A stretch of DNA of 23,060 bases from a bacterium (GCA_030428695.1 JAUIEM010000128.1:1-23060); one strand, 5' to 3'. Counted from the first letter of the stretch, positions 1-7,310 are shown. Program-made: numbers and translations. The notes: a model not told the origin generated them from the letters alone.

Positions 1-129
1 ATGCGTAACATTCTGAAAAAGGCCCCTCTGCGTCCGCTGTTTCTCGACGGCGAACGCGCGCGGAGCAAGCTGCCCCGCCTCGCGCAGGGGATGTCCCTGA
101 CCGATCTGATGCAGGAGGCGCTCGGGTGA
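1..129 (+). CDS. Short ORF or C-terminal end of an upstream gene
   Basis: An open frame of 42 codons begins at the first base of the window (ATG) and ends in TGA at 127-129. It overlaps the GTG start of the next gene in a GTGA junction, which suggests translational coupling. The peptide is basic at its N-terminal half (RNILKKAPLRPLF) and ends in an amphipathic stretch (LTDLMQEALG). Because the ATG is at the window edge, I cannot tell whether it is a true start or an internal Met of a longer protein. GshB-like ligases of the type that follows often sit beside a DUF1704 (QEGLA-motif) protein or an N-formylglutamate amidohydrolase, so a partial neighbour of that kind is plausible. No function can be assigned. 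Confidence 0.45.
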   Translation: MRNILKKAPLRPLFLDGERARSKLPRLAQGMSLTDLMQEALG

Positions 130-1166
130 AGCTGGGAATCGTCGTCGGCACCGTCAAGGGGCTGCGTCCGGAACAGACCACCGTCCATCTCGCCATGCAG
201 GCCGCCGCGCGGGGCCACGAGGTGTGGTTCATCGGCGTGACCACCTTCGCCCTGGCCTCGGATGGGCGGGTGCTCGCCCGGGCGCGCAGCGTGTCGCGCT
301 CGAACTACCGGGCGGCGAAGGCCTTCGTCACCGACCTGCACGGCAGCAGCGCGAAGAAGGAGCAGGTCGACGCGGACAGCCTCGACGTGCTGCTCCTGCG
401 CATCAACCCGACGAACACCGGGCAGGAGCCCTGGATGTCCCGCTCGGCGATGATGTTCGCGCAGGCGGCGGCGCGGCGCGGGACCCTGGTGCTCAACGAC
501 CCGACCGGCCTCGCCCAGGCGCTCGACAAGCTGTACTTCCACATGTTCCCCGAGGCGGTCGTGCCCGAGTCGCTGATCACCCGCAACGTCAAGGAGATCC
601 GGGAGTTCGCGAAGCGCAAGGGGCGCTGCGTGCTCAAGCCGCTCGCCGGCTCCGGGGGCCAGGGCGTGTTCCTCGTCCGCGACCCGAGCTCGGACAACCT
701 CAACCAGATGGTCGAGGCGATCAGCCGTGACGGCTTCGTCATCGTGCAGGAGTACCTGCCGGCCGCCGAGGTCGGCGACCTGCGCATGTTCCTGCTCAAC
801 GGCCGGCCGCTCAAGCACAAGGGGCGCTACGCCTCGGTGCGCCGGACGCGGCCGGCGGGCGACATCCGCAGCAACGTCCACTCCGGGGGCAAGCCGGCCC
901 GCGGCGGCATCACCGAGGCCGAGCTGCGCATCGCCGAGATCGTGCGGCCGAAGCTCGTGCGCGATGGGATGTTCCTGGTCGGGCTCGACATCGTCGGCGA
1001 CAAGCTGGTCGAGATCAACGTCTTCACCCCCGGCGGGCTGCTCGACGCCAAGCGCTTCGAGTCGCAGAACTTCTTCGAGCCGCTGATCGACTCCCTCGAG
1101 CGCAAGGTCGACTACGCGCGCTGGTACGGGCGGGACTTCAAGAACTCCGAGCTCGCGGTGCTGTGA
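126..1166 (+). CDS. GshB-like ATP-grasp ligase (glutathione synthase family)
   Basis: A 346-residue protein that reads as a glutathione-synthase-type ATP-grasp enzyme, which would join a carboxylate to an amine at the expense of ATP in the cytoplasm. The N-terminal substrate domain starts MKLGIVVGTV. The glycine-rich ATP loop is KPLAGSGGQG (about 171-180), followed by VQEYLP (207-212), the basic/Asn stretch RSNVHSGG (248-255), and the metal/ATP-binding D288 and ExN (E297, N299) in GLDIVGDKLVEIN. Length is close to bacterial GshB (about 315) with a somewhat longer C-terminus. The GTG start overlaps the upstream stop (GTGA). No gamma-glutamylcysteine ligase is visible, so the substrate could be glutathione-like or a different dipeptide; enzymes of this subgroup are often annotated glutathione synthase without proof. 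The family call is strong, the exact substrate is not. Confidence 0.85.
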   Translation: MKLGIVVGTVKGLRPEQTTVHLAMQAAARGHEVWFIGVTTFALASDGRVLARARSVSRSNYRAAKAFVTDLHGSSAKKEQVDADSLDVLLLRINPTNTGQEPWMSRSAMMFAQAAARRGTLVLNDPTGLAQALDKLYFHMFPEAVVPESLITRNVKEIREFAKRKGRCVLKPLAGSGGQGVFLVRDPSSDNLNQMVEAISRDGFVIVQEYLPAAEVGDLRMFLLNGRPLKHKGRYASVRRTRPAGDIRSNVHSGGKPARGGITEAELRIAEIVRPKLVRDGMFLVGLDIVGDKLVEINVFTPGGLLDAKRFESQNFFEPLIDSLERKVDYARWYGRDFKNSELAVL

Positions 1167-1167
1167 C

Positions 1168-1941
1168 GTGCTCGACGCTCTCCTGCCCTCCTGGATGCGT
1201 CGCTACCGGCCCGGCGACGAGCGCCGCGTCGAGCCGCCGGAGCCCGCCCGCCTGCGCGCGCTGATGCCCGCCTTCGGCCGGCTCGCCCGGCTGTTCCGCT
1301 ACGAGATCGAGGGCCTGGAGCACATCCCTGCCGACGGGCCCGCGCTGGTCGTCAGCCACCACCCGCTGGTGCCGCTCGGGGCCTTCCTGCTGTCCTTCCG
1401 GGTGCTCGAGCGCGACGGCCGCACCTTCCGCGGCCTGACCCAGCACGAGGCCTTCCTGATCCCCGGCCTGCGCGACATCTTCACCAGCCTCGGCATCGTC
1501 GACGGCAACCAGGACAACGCCGAGCGCCTGCTCGCCAGCGGCCAGCTCGCCTTCGCGATGCCGGGCGGCGCCCTCGAGTGGTCCCGCTCCTCGCGACTGC
1601 GGCGCACCCTGCGCTGGGGCGAGCACCGCGGCTACGCGCGCCTGGCGGTGCGGACGGGCACGCCCGTGATCCCGATCGCCTGTCCGGCCTCCGACGACCT
1701 GTACCGGGTGCTCGTCGACGGCCACCGCATCGCGCGGGCCCTGGACCGCCTGGTGTCGACCCCGCGCCCGCTGACCCTGCCCGTCGCGGTCGGCCTCGGC
1801 CCGCTGCCCTTTCCCGTGCGCCTGACCCAGTACGTCACCCCGCCGATCGCCCCGCCGGCCGAGGGCAGCTTCGACGAGCGGGTGCGCGCCCTCGACGGCG
1901 CCGTGCGCGCGCGGATCCGGGCGCTGTTGCGGCGGCCGTAG
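1168..1941 (+). CDS. Lysophospholipid/MGAT-like acyltransferase family protein, catalytic Asp missing
   Basis: A 257-residue protein of the PlsC/LPLAT superfamily, closest by pattern to the MGAT-like branch. These enzymes move an acyl chain from acyl-CoA or acyl-ACP to a lysolipid or glycerolipid at the inner membrane. Family blocks seen are GPALVVSHHPLVPLGAFLL (57-75), a region with FLIPGLRDIFTSLGIV (96-111), NAERLL (117-122) and the PGG block AMPGGALEW (130-138). In relatives the first block runs His, five residues, Asp; here H65 is followed by Gly71 at the Asp position. Loss of that residue may change or abolish catalysis. The GTG start lies one base after the upstream stop and has no clear Shine-Dalgarno, so coupling with the ligase gene is likely. 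No secretion signal is evident. Substrate unknown. Confidence 0.75.
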   Translation: MLDALLPSWMRRYRPGDERRVEPPEPARLRALMPAFGRLARLFRYEIEGLEHIPADGPALVVSHHPLVPLGAFLLSFRVLERDGRTFRGLTQHEAFLIPGLRDIFTSLGIVDGNQDNAERLLASGQLAFAMPGGALEWSRSSRLRRTLRWGEHRGYARLAVRTGTPVIPIACPASDDLYRVLVDGHRIARALDRLVSTPRPLTLPVAVGLGPLPFPVRLTQYVTPPIAPPAEGSFDERVRALDGAVRARIRALLRRP

Positions 1942-1970
1942 GGGTTGCGGAAGGGATCCTGGCCCCTACG
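1937..1970. terminator. Hairpin at the end of the ligase/acyltransferase operon
   Basis: CGTAGGGG (1937-1944) and CCCCTACG (1963-1970) form a perfect 8-bp stem with an 18-nt loop. The left arm includes the acyltransferase stop codon. There is no T-run after it, so it could be a weak terminator or an operator: it overlaps the candidate promoter of the next gene. Confidence 0.4.
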
Positions 1971-1972
1971 AT
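1945..1972 (+). promoter_or_regulatory. Candidate sigma-70 promoter for the ATPase/DUF4276 pair
   Basis: TTGCGG (1945-1950), a 16-nt spacer and TACGAT (1967-1972) lie 30 nt upstream of the ATPase ATG, inside the hairpin described at 1937-1970. The match to consensus is moderate. Confidence 0.35.
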
Positions 1973-2002
1973 GAGGGGACGCACGCGGCACGGAGAGGGC
2001 CG

Positions 2003-3151
2003 ATGATCAGCGAGCTTCACGTTTCGAACTACCGCAGCCTCGGGCGGTCGGTGTCCTTGTCGTTGAAGCCGATGTCCGTGCTGATCGGTCCCAACGGCTC
2101 GGGCAAGTCGAACCTGCTCGACGTCCTCTCCTTCGTCCGCGACGCGGTGCTCCTCGGCCTCCCCGCGGCGGTCAACGAGCGCGAAGGCATCGACTCGGTC
2201 CGGCGCCGCAGCCACGGGGCGCCCTTCGACGTCTCGATCGACCTGAAGGCCCGGCTTCCTGGAGGAACCGCGGCCTACGGCTTCGTCATCACCGGGGACC
2301 GGCTGGAAGAGTACCGCGTCAAGTCCGAACAGGCGTCGATGTCTCTACATCATGAAGGCGTGGTCGAGCGCTCGTGGTTCGTGCGGACCTCCGACAGCTG
2401 GAAGGGACCGGACGGGCTCGCGCCACGGGTGGACGCGCAGTCCCTGGCGCTGACGTCGCTGGGCGGGGACGCGCGCTTCAAGCAGCTCGTCGACTACCTG
2501 TCACAGATCATGATCTACGCGATCTTCCCCGACACCCTGCGACGCCCGCAGCGCTTTGACCCGGTCCGCCCGATGAGACGCCACGGGGAGAACTGGGTGT
2601 CGATCCTCCGGGAGATGGTCAGGAAGCAGGGGGCGCAGGAGCTGGTCACGGGGCTCGCGAAGCTCACCGGCGACATAGAGGACATCAAGGTGACGCAGGC
2701 CGCTGGCTACCTCGTCGCTGAGTTCAAGCAAAAGACCCGCCCCAAGAAGGGCAAGAAGTGGTTCAACGCGGGCCAGCAGTCGGACGGCACCCTGCGGGTC
2801 GCGGGCCTCCTGACCGCCCTGCTGCAGGCCCCCGCCCTGCCGGTGGTCGGGATCGAGGAACCGGAGCTGACGGTGCATCCCGGGGCACTTCCGATGCTCT
2901 GCGACTTCCTCCGCCAGGCGAACGTGAGCTCGCAGATCCTGATCACGACCCACAGCCCCCATCTGCTCGACCTCTTCGACCTGGAAGAGACGGCGTTCTT
3001 CGCTGTGCAGCGCCTCGACGGCGCGACGCGCGTCGAAGCCGTGACGGAGTCGCTGCTCGAGCCGGTCAGAAACAACCTGATGACGATGGGGGAGCTCTAC
3101 TTCAGCGACGACATCCACCAGACCCTGTTCGACTTCCCGGCGACCGCGTGA
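2003..3151 (+). CDS. AAA family ATPase (AAA_21, OLD/RecF-like)
   Basis: A 382-residue P-loop ATPase of the SMC/RecF/OLD type. It shows Walker A GPNGSGKS (29-36), an ABC-signature-like SDGTLR (about 260-265), Walker B with the catalytic acidic pair in VVGIEEPEL (E285/E286) and the H-loop ITTHSPH (H317). The N-terminal ISELHVSNYRSLG is typical of the AAA_21/AAA_15 group. No Toprim or nuclease domain follows the ATPase core; the Toprim-like function appears to be the next gene, whose GTG start overlaps this stop in GTGA. A Shine-Dalgarno (GGAGAGG) precedes the ATG. Relatives act as ATP-dependent sensors or regulators of nucleases in phage defence (OLD, Gabija, PARIS and similar). By eye the gene uses more A/T at third codon positions than its neighbours, which hints at transfer. 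ATPase call firm; defence role inferred. Confidence 0.88.
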   Translation: MISELHVSNYRSLGRSVSLSLKPMSVLIGPNGSGKSNLLDVLSFVRDAVLLGLPAAVNEREGIDSVRRRSHGAPFDVSIDLKARLPGGTAAYGFVITGDRLEEYRVKSEQASMSLHHEGVVERSWFVRTSDSWKGPDGLAPRVDAQSLALTSLGGDARFKQLVDYLSQIMIYAIFPDTLRRPQRFDPVRPMRRHGENWVSILREMVRKQGAQELVTGLAKLTGDIEDIKVTQAAGYLVAEFKQKTRPKKGKKWFNAGQQSDGTLRVAGLLTALLQAPALPVVGIEEPELTVHPGALPMLCDFLRQANVSSQILITTHSPHLLDLFDLEETAFFAVQRLDGATRVEAVTESLLEPVRNNLMTMGELYFSDDIHQTLFDFPATA

Positions 3152-3774
3152 CCGTCGGCCACATCCTCGTCGAGGGCCACGGGGAGGTCGGGGCGGCGCA
3201 CAATCTGGTGGTGCGCCTCGCGGCGGAGCTTGGGATCTTCACGCCCTGGAGCGCACCGCGCCGTTGGAAGAACCTGCACTTGTGGGAAGCGCGGAGCGTG
3301 GGCGGGGTCAGGAAGGCGGCGGGCCTGTTCCGCCGGAAGGCCGGAACCGCCGCTCTCTTGATCCTCCGGGACGGGGATGAAGAATGTCCGCGAGAGGTGG
3401 CCCCGCGCATGGCTGCGCAGCTGCGCGCTCTCCGCCTGCCCTTCCCCGTCGCCTACGTACTGTTCCAGCCCGAATACGAAGTGCTCTTCCTGCCCTGTCT
3501 GTCCGCGATGCACGAGCTCGGGTTTCCCACCGGCCTGCATTACGACCGCACGGACTGGGAAGCGCGGCGTGGGATCAAGGAGTGGTTGAGCCTCCACTTG
3601 CCAGCGGGGACTTCCTACAAGCCGACCGTGTTGCAGAAACGCATGACCGAGAAGATCGATCTCACGGTTCTGCGCGGCGCGGGCGTTCCCTGTATGGGAT
3701 CACTCGAGCGCGCCCTCCGCTTTCTCGCGGACCACCAGGGCCAGGCCGGAGAGGTCTATCCCCCGACCGCTTGA
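3148..3774 (+). CDS. DUF4276 family protein (Toprim-like partner of the ATPase)
   Basis: The GTG start at 3148 overlaps the ATPase stop, giving 208 residues beginning VTVGHILVEGHGE; longer in-frame versions would run inside the ATPase gene. The Toprim-like signature is visible: a conserved Glu in the first strand (E9 of LVEGHGE) and a DxD motif (D75-G76-D77 in LILRDGDEE), followed by the family's acidic/aromatic block FQPEYEVLFLP (E109, E111). DUF4276 proteins of about 200-240 residues commonly follow AAA_21-type ATPases. Toprim folds cut or join nucleic acids with Mg2+, so this is the likely effector nuclease of the pair, acting in the cytoplasm. Family match is from remembered motifs; enzymatic activity is inferred. 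Confidence 0.8.
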   Translation: MTVGHILVEGHGEVGAAHNLVVRLAAELGIFTPWSAPRRWKNLHLWEARSVGGVRKAAGLFRRKAGTAALLILRDGDEECPREVAPRMAAQLRALRLPFPVAYVLFQPEYEVLFLPCLSAMHELGFPTGLHYDRTDWEARRGIKEWLSLHLPAGTSYKPTVLQKRMTEKIDLTVLRGAGVPCMGSLERALRFLADHQGQAGEVYPPTA

Positions 3775-3799
3775 GACCCCGCATCTGCCCGCGTACACT
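3771..3799 (+). promoter_or_regulatory. Promoter of the acyl-CoA dehydrogenase operon
   Basis: TTGAGA (3771-3776), an exact 17-nt spacer and TACACT (3794-3799) make a good sigma-70-type promoter. The -35 box overlaps the stop codon of the DUF4276 gene. A start near 3806 would leave a leader of about 20 nt before the ATG at 3827. Confidence 0.55.
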
Positions 3800-3826
3800 G
3801 CACACTCCCCCACCACGGGAACCCCG

Positions 3827-4957
3827 ATGACCGACTTCACCCTCTCCGACGAGGCCGAGGCGATCCGCGCCGAGGTGCGCCGCTTCGCCACGCGCGAGCT
3901 GCGGCCGCGGGCCCGGCAGGGCGGCGACCCGGCGGTGCTGGCGGAGCTGCGCGCGAGCTTCCGGGAGCTTGGCCTGGGCTCCGTCGACTGGCCGGAGGAA
4001 GCGGGCGGGCTCGGCCTCGGCCTGCTCGAGCGCGTGCTGGTCGCCGAAGAGCTCGCCGCGGGGGACGCCGGGCTCGCCCTCGCCCTCGACGACGGGGGCC
4101 TGGCGGCGCGGGCCCTGCTCGAGCTCGGCAGCCCGGCGCAGCGGGAGCGGCTCGCGGCGCTGGAAGACTCCGGCGCGGTCTTCGCCCTCGCCCTCGACGA
4201 GGCCGACCTCGCCTGGGAGCGCGGGGCGCTGTACACGATGGCGAGCCCGGACGGGGAGGGCTGGCGGCTGCAGGGCGGGAAGCACTTCGTGCTGCAGGCG
4301 CCGCGCGCGACCGCCTTCGTCGTGCTCGCGCGCACCGGCTTCGCGCCGGGCTGGGGGGAGGTCGACGCCTTCCTCGTCGAGGCCGGTGCCGAGGGCCTGC
4401 AGGTGCTCGAGGACCCGCCGCGCATCGGCCTCGACGCCCTCGGCAGCGGCCGCCTGCTCTGCGCGGGCTGCCCTGCCGCGCGCCTGGCGGGGGGGGCGCC
4501 CCGCCCCGCCGCGATCGCCCGCCTGCGCCGCTACCGGCGCATCCTGTTCGCGGCGCTGATGGTCGGCGTCGCCCGCGCGGCGACGGGCTACGCTTGCGGC
4601 TACGCGCAGGAGCGGCCCGCCTTCGGCAAGATGATCGGCCAGTTCCAGGGCATCGCCTTCCCCCTCGCCGAGCTCGCGACCGCCGTCGACGCGACCCGCT
4701 GGCTGGTGTGGCGGGCGGCCGAGGCCTTCGACCGGGGGGACGCGGACGAGCTGCCCTCGCTCGAGGCGCTGCTGACCGCGCAGGAGACGGTCCACCGCGC
4801 GGGCATCGACAGCGTGCAGGTGCTCGGCGGCGCGGGCTTCATGGAAGACTACCCGGTCGAGAAGTGGATGCGCGACGGCGCCGCCCTCGCCGGCCTGGCG
4901 GGCAGCCGCCTGGTCACCGAGCAGCTCGCCGCCGACGCCCTCTTCGGACCCGCCTGA
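3827..4957 (+). CDS. Degenerate acyl-CoA dehydrogenase family protein
   Basis: A 376-residue protein with the acyl-CoA dehydrogenase layout: helical N-terminus (SDEAEAIRAEVRRFATREL), beta middle domain and helical C-terminus with ERPAFGKMIGQFQGIAFPLAEL and GGAGFMEDYPVEKWMRD. Two key sites are altered. The flavin/substrate motif TExxxGSD of the middle domain is absent (ALALDEADLAW stands near its place). The C-terminal segment that in SCAD/MCAD-type enzymes carries the catalytic Glu (I/F-E-G-T) reads ALAGLAGS. It is therefore probably inactive as a classic dehydrogenase, or uses another base. It is the first gene of an operon with an intact paralogue 11 bp downstream, suggesting an alpha/beta pair in which one subunit is structural. 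Superfamily certain; substrate unknown. Confidence 0.8.
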   Translation: MTDFTLSDEAEAIRAEVRRFATRELRPRARQGGDPAVLAELRASFRELGLGSVDWPEEAGGLGLGLLERVLVAEELAAGDAGLALALDDGGLAARALLELGSPAQRERLAALEDSGAVFALALDEADLAWERGALYTMASPDGEGWRLQGGKHFVLQAPRATAFVVLARTGFAPGWGEVDAFLVEAGAEGLQVLEDPPRIGLDALGSGRLLCAGCPAARLAGGAPRPAAIARLRRYRRILFAALMVGVARAATGYACGYAQERPAFGKMIGQFQGIAFPLAELATAVDATRWLVWRAAEAFDRGDADELPSLEALLTAQETVHRAGIDSVQVLGGAGFMEDYPVEKWMRDGAALAGLAGSRLVTEQLAADALFGPA

Positions 4958-4968
4958 GGAGGTTCCCC

Positions 4969-6180
4969 GTGGTCGCCTTCCAGCTCTCTCCCGGCCTGGC
5001 CGCCTTCCAGGGCATGGTCGAGAACCTCGCCCGCACGGTCGTGCGCCCCCTCGCCCTCGAGGCGGACCGCACCCACGTCTACCCGCAGGACTTCTACGAG
5101 CGGCTCGCCTCCCTCGGCTACAGCGGCGGTGAGGTGCCGGAGGAGTACGGCGGCGGACGGAAGGCCGGCGCCGAGGACGGCCGCCCATCCCGCAGCAACC
5201 GGCTGATGGTGATCGGCTCGGAGTGGCTGGCCTACGGCGACCCGTCGGTGATCCTGAACATCCCCGGCCCCGGCCTGGGCGGGCCGCCGCTGCAGATCGC
5301 CGGCACCCCGGAGCAGAAGGAACGCTTCTTCGCCCCGTTCCGTCCCGGCCAGCCGGTCGCCTGGGGCGCCTACGCCCTGACCGAGCCGCACTGCGGCAGC
5401 GACGCCAAGGCGATCCGCACCCGCTGCGTCAAGGACGGCGACGGCTACATCCTCAACGGCCGCAAGACCTACTGCAGCAACGGCGCGCGGGCGGTCTGGA
5501 CGGTGGTCTTCGCCACCCTCGACCCCGAGGGGGGCCGCGCCGCTCAGCGCGCCTTCGTGGTCGAGAAGGGGACGCCGGGCTTCGCGGTCGGCAAGATCGA
5601 GGAGAAGCTCGGCCTGCGCGCCTGCGAGACCGCCGAGCTGGTCTTCGAGGACTGCCGGGTGCCGGCCTCCCACCTGCTCGGCGGGGAGGAGTACTACGCC
5701 CGGCGCAACAGCGGCAGCTTCAAGACCGCGATGAAGACCTTCGACAGGAGCCGGCCGATGGTCGCCGCGATGGCGGTCGGCATCGCCCAGGCCGCCTACG
5801 ACGAGCTGGTCGCCTTCTGCCGCGAGGGGCACCTCGGCGGCCTGCCGATCCTCCGCGATACGAGTTTGCGCGCCCTGCTGGTCCACATGCGGCGGAAGAT
5901 CGAGGCCGCCCGCCTGCTCTGCCACCGCGCGGCCTGGATGGCCGATCATCAGCAGCCGAACTCGAAGGAGGCGTCGATGGCCAAGGCCTGCGCCCCCGCG
6001 GTCGGCCAGTGGGTGACCCGCGAGGCCCTGCGGGTGATGGGCGGCCACGGCACCGAGCGGGCGCGCTTCGTCGAGAAGCTGTACCGGGACGTCAAGGTGT
6101 TCGACATCTTCGAGGGCACCGGCCAGATCCAGCGGCTGATCATCGCCCGCAAGCTGATGCCGGCGCTGAGGATCTCCTGA
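4969..6180 (+). CDS. Acyl-CoA dehydrogenase
   Basis: A 403-residue flavoenzyme that would introduce the alpha,beta double bond into an acyl-CoA and pass electrons to ETF. I place the start at GTG 4969 because GAGGAGG lies about 6 nt upstream; the open frame extends further 5' but only inside the preceding gene. Intact family motifs are YALTEPHCGSD (T138, E139, G143-S144-D145), KIEEKLGLRACETAELVFEDCRVP, and the C-terminal FEGTGQIQRLIIARK with catalytic Glu at about E382. The segment MGGHGTERARFVEKLYRDVKVFDIFEGT is typical of the SCAD/MCAD-like group. It is coupled to the degenerate paralogue upstream. A decayed copy of its 3' end lies at 7311-7433. Chain-length specificity cannot be read from the sequence. 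Confidence 0.92.
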   Translation: MVAFQLSPGLAAFQGMVENLARTVVRPLALEADRTHVYPQDFYERLASLGYSGGEVPEEYGGGRKAGAEDGRPSRSNRLMVIGSEWLAYGDPSVILNIPGPGLGGPPLQIAGTPEQKERFFAPFRPGQPVAWGAYALTEPHCGSDAKAIRTRCVKDGDGYILNGRKTYCSNGARAVWTVVFATLDPEGGRAAQRAFVVEKGTPGFAVGKIEEKLGLRACETAELVFEDCRVPASHLLGGEEYYARRNSGSFKTAMKTFDRSRPMVAAMAVGIAQAAYDELVAFCREGHLGGLPILRDTSLRALLVHMRRKIEAARLLCHRAAWMADHQQPNSKEASMAKACAPAVGQWVTREALRVMGGHGTERARFVEKLYRDVKVFDIFEGTGQIQRLIIARKLMPALRIS

Positions 6181-6237
6181 GGGGACCCGCGCGGCCCCGT
6201 TTCGTTCGAAGCACGAGGGCGGAGGGCGGCTCGGCCG

Positions 6238-7227
6238 TCACGGCGCGGCACGCTCGAGCGGGCGCCCCGCGCAAGCATCGGGCGGGAGACCCTGCGCCGG
6301 CCAGCGCGCCGGCCATTCGCAGCGCAGCTCGAGCTCCGCCGGTCCGGCGGGGAGCGCGATGCTGCCGCCGACCGAGGCGACGATGCCGCGCGCGATCATC
6401 AGGGGGTCGCCCTCGCCCGGCGCGGGCACGGCGGGCTCCACCGCCTGGACCGCGAAGCGGACGTGCTCACCCGCACGCAGCGTACGGACGCTGACAGAGC
6501 TGGAGCGCGCGAGCGCGGCGCGCAGGAGCTGCAGCAGGACGTAGCGCAACGGAGCCCGGGCCGTGCGCAGGCTCTCGACCTCGAGGCGGCGCTCGACCAC
6601 GGCGTCAGCGTGCGCCCCGGCCCGCGCGCAGACCTCGTCGAGCAGCGGGCCGAGCGCGACGGCCTCGACCGGCGTGGGGGGCTCTTCGACCAGGGCGAGC
6701 ACGGCTCGGCGGGCCTGCTCGAGCTCGGCGCGCGTGCGGCTGTGCGCGGCGATCTCGCGGCGGTGGCGCGCGAGCGCTGCCTCGCTGCGGCGCCTCTCCC
6801 GCGCCAGCTCGGCGCCCAGGCGGCGCTGGCAGAGCAGGCGCCGGAGGCCGGTCTGGAGCCTCAGGCCGTCGATCGGCCGGTCGAGGAACGCATCGGCGCC
6901 GCGCTCGAGCGCCTCCCGGCGCACCCTGTGCTCATCGATCGCGCTGACCATCACGACCGGGATCGACGCCCAGGCGGGCTCCGCCTTCATACGCTCGAGG
7001 ACCCCGAGCCCGGACATCCCCGGCATCATCAGGTCGAGCACGACCACGTCGACGGAGGCGCGTTCGAGACTGGCCAGCGCCGCTTCCCCATCCGCCGCCT
7101 CGAGGATCTCGTACGCATCTGCGGCGAGATAGGCACGCGCGAGCTTGCGATTCAGCTCTTCGTCATCGACGAGCAGGACCGTGGGCGGGCGATCGGCTCC
7201 GATCGGTACGGATGCAGAATCTGTCAT
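6238..7227 (-). CDS. Response regulator with degenerate histidine-kinase-like C-terminus
   Basis: A 329-residue protein. Residues about 15-130 form a REC domain: acidic pair D21/D22 (LLVDDEELNR), phospho-acceptor D65 in VVVLDLMMPG and S95 in VMVSAID. The invariant Lys is replaced by Arg (R117 in FLDRPID). Residues 135-180 are a charged coiled-coil linker, and about 185-310 resembles a worn HATPase_c domain (LRYVLLQLLRAAL like an N box; PLMIARGIVASVGGSIAL like the G2 region). The ATP-binding Asn and the glycine motifs are not clear. There is no DNA-binding domain, so it probably works by protein contact. It is convergent with the dehydrogenase operon (57-bp gap) and has its own promoter at 7276-7304. 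No cognate kinase is nearby. Confidence 0.85.
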   Translation of the reverse strand: MTDSASVPIGADRPPTVLLVDDEELNRKLARAYLAADAYEILEAADGEAALASLERASVDVVVLDLMMPGMSGLGVLERMKAEPAWASIPVVMVSAIDEHRVRREALERGADAFLDRPIDGLRLQTGLRRLLCQRRLGAELARERRRSEAALARHRREIAAHSRTRAELEQARRAVLALVEEPPTPVEAVALGPLLDEVCARAGAHADAVVERRLEVESLRTARAPLRYVLLQLLRAALARSSSVSVRTLRAGEHVRFAVQAVEPAVPAPGEGDPLMIARGIVASVGGSIALPAGPAELELRCEWPARWPAQGLPPDACAGRPLERAAP

Positions 7228-7275
7228 CGTTGCGCCCTCACGACCGGCGTTGCGAGTGGACGGCTACCAGTAGTA

Positions 7276-7304
7276 TCTATAGTTCACCTGCAGGCTGATC
7301 ACAA
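7276..7304 (-). promoter_or_regulatory. Promoter of the response regulator gene
   Basis: On the minus strand, TTGTGA (7304-7299), a 17-nt spacer and TATAGA (7281-7276) lie about 50 nt upstream of the ATG at 7227. The stretch is distinctly AT-rich for this genome. Confidence 0.5.
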
Positions 7305-7310
7305 GCTGTC

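Noticed and set aside
2758..3147. Longer N-terminus for the DUF4276 protein
   Set aside because: The added 130 residues lie inside the ATPase gene and are Arg/Pro-rich shadow sequence; the DUF4276 fold begins right at GTG 3148.
4594..4968. Longer N-terminus for the second acyl-CoA dehydrogenase
   Set aside because: It would lie within the first dehydrogenase gene and is low-complexity; GTG 4969 has a strong ribosome site.
3662..5188. 508-codon minus-strand frame over the dehydrogenase operon
   Set aside because: It overlaps two real genes and consists of Arg/Pro/Gly-rich sequence without domains.
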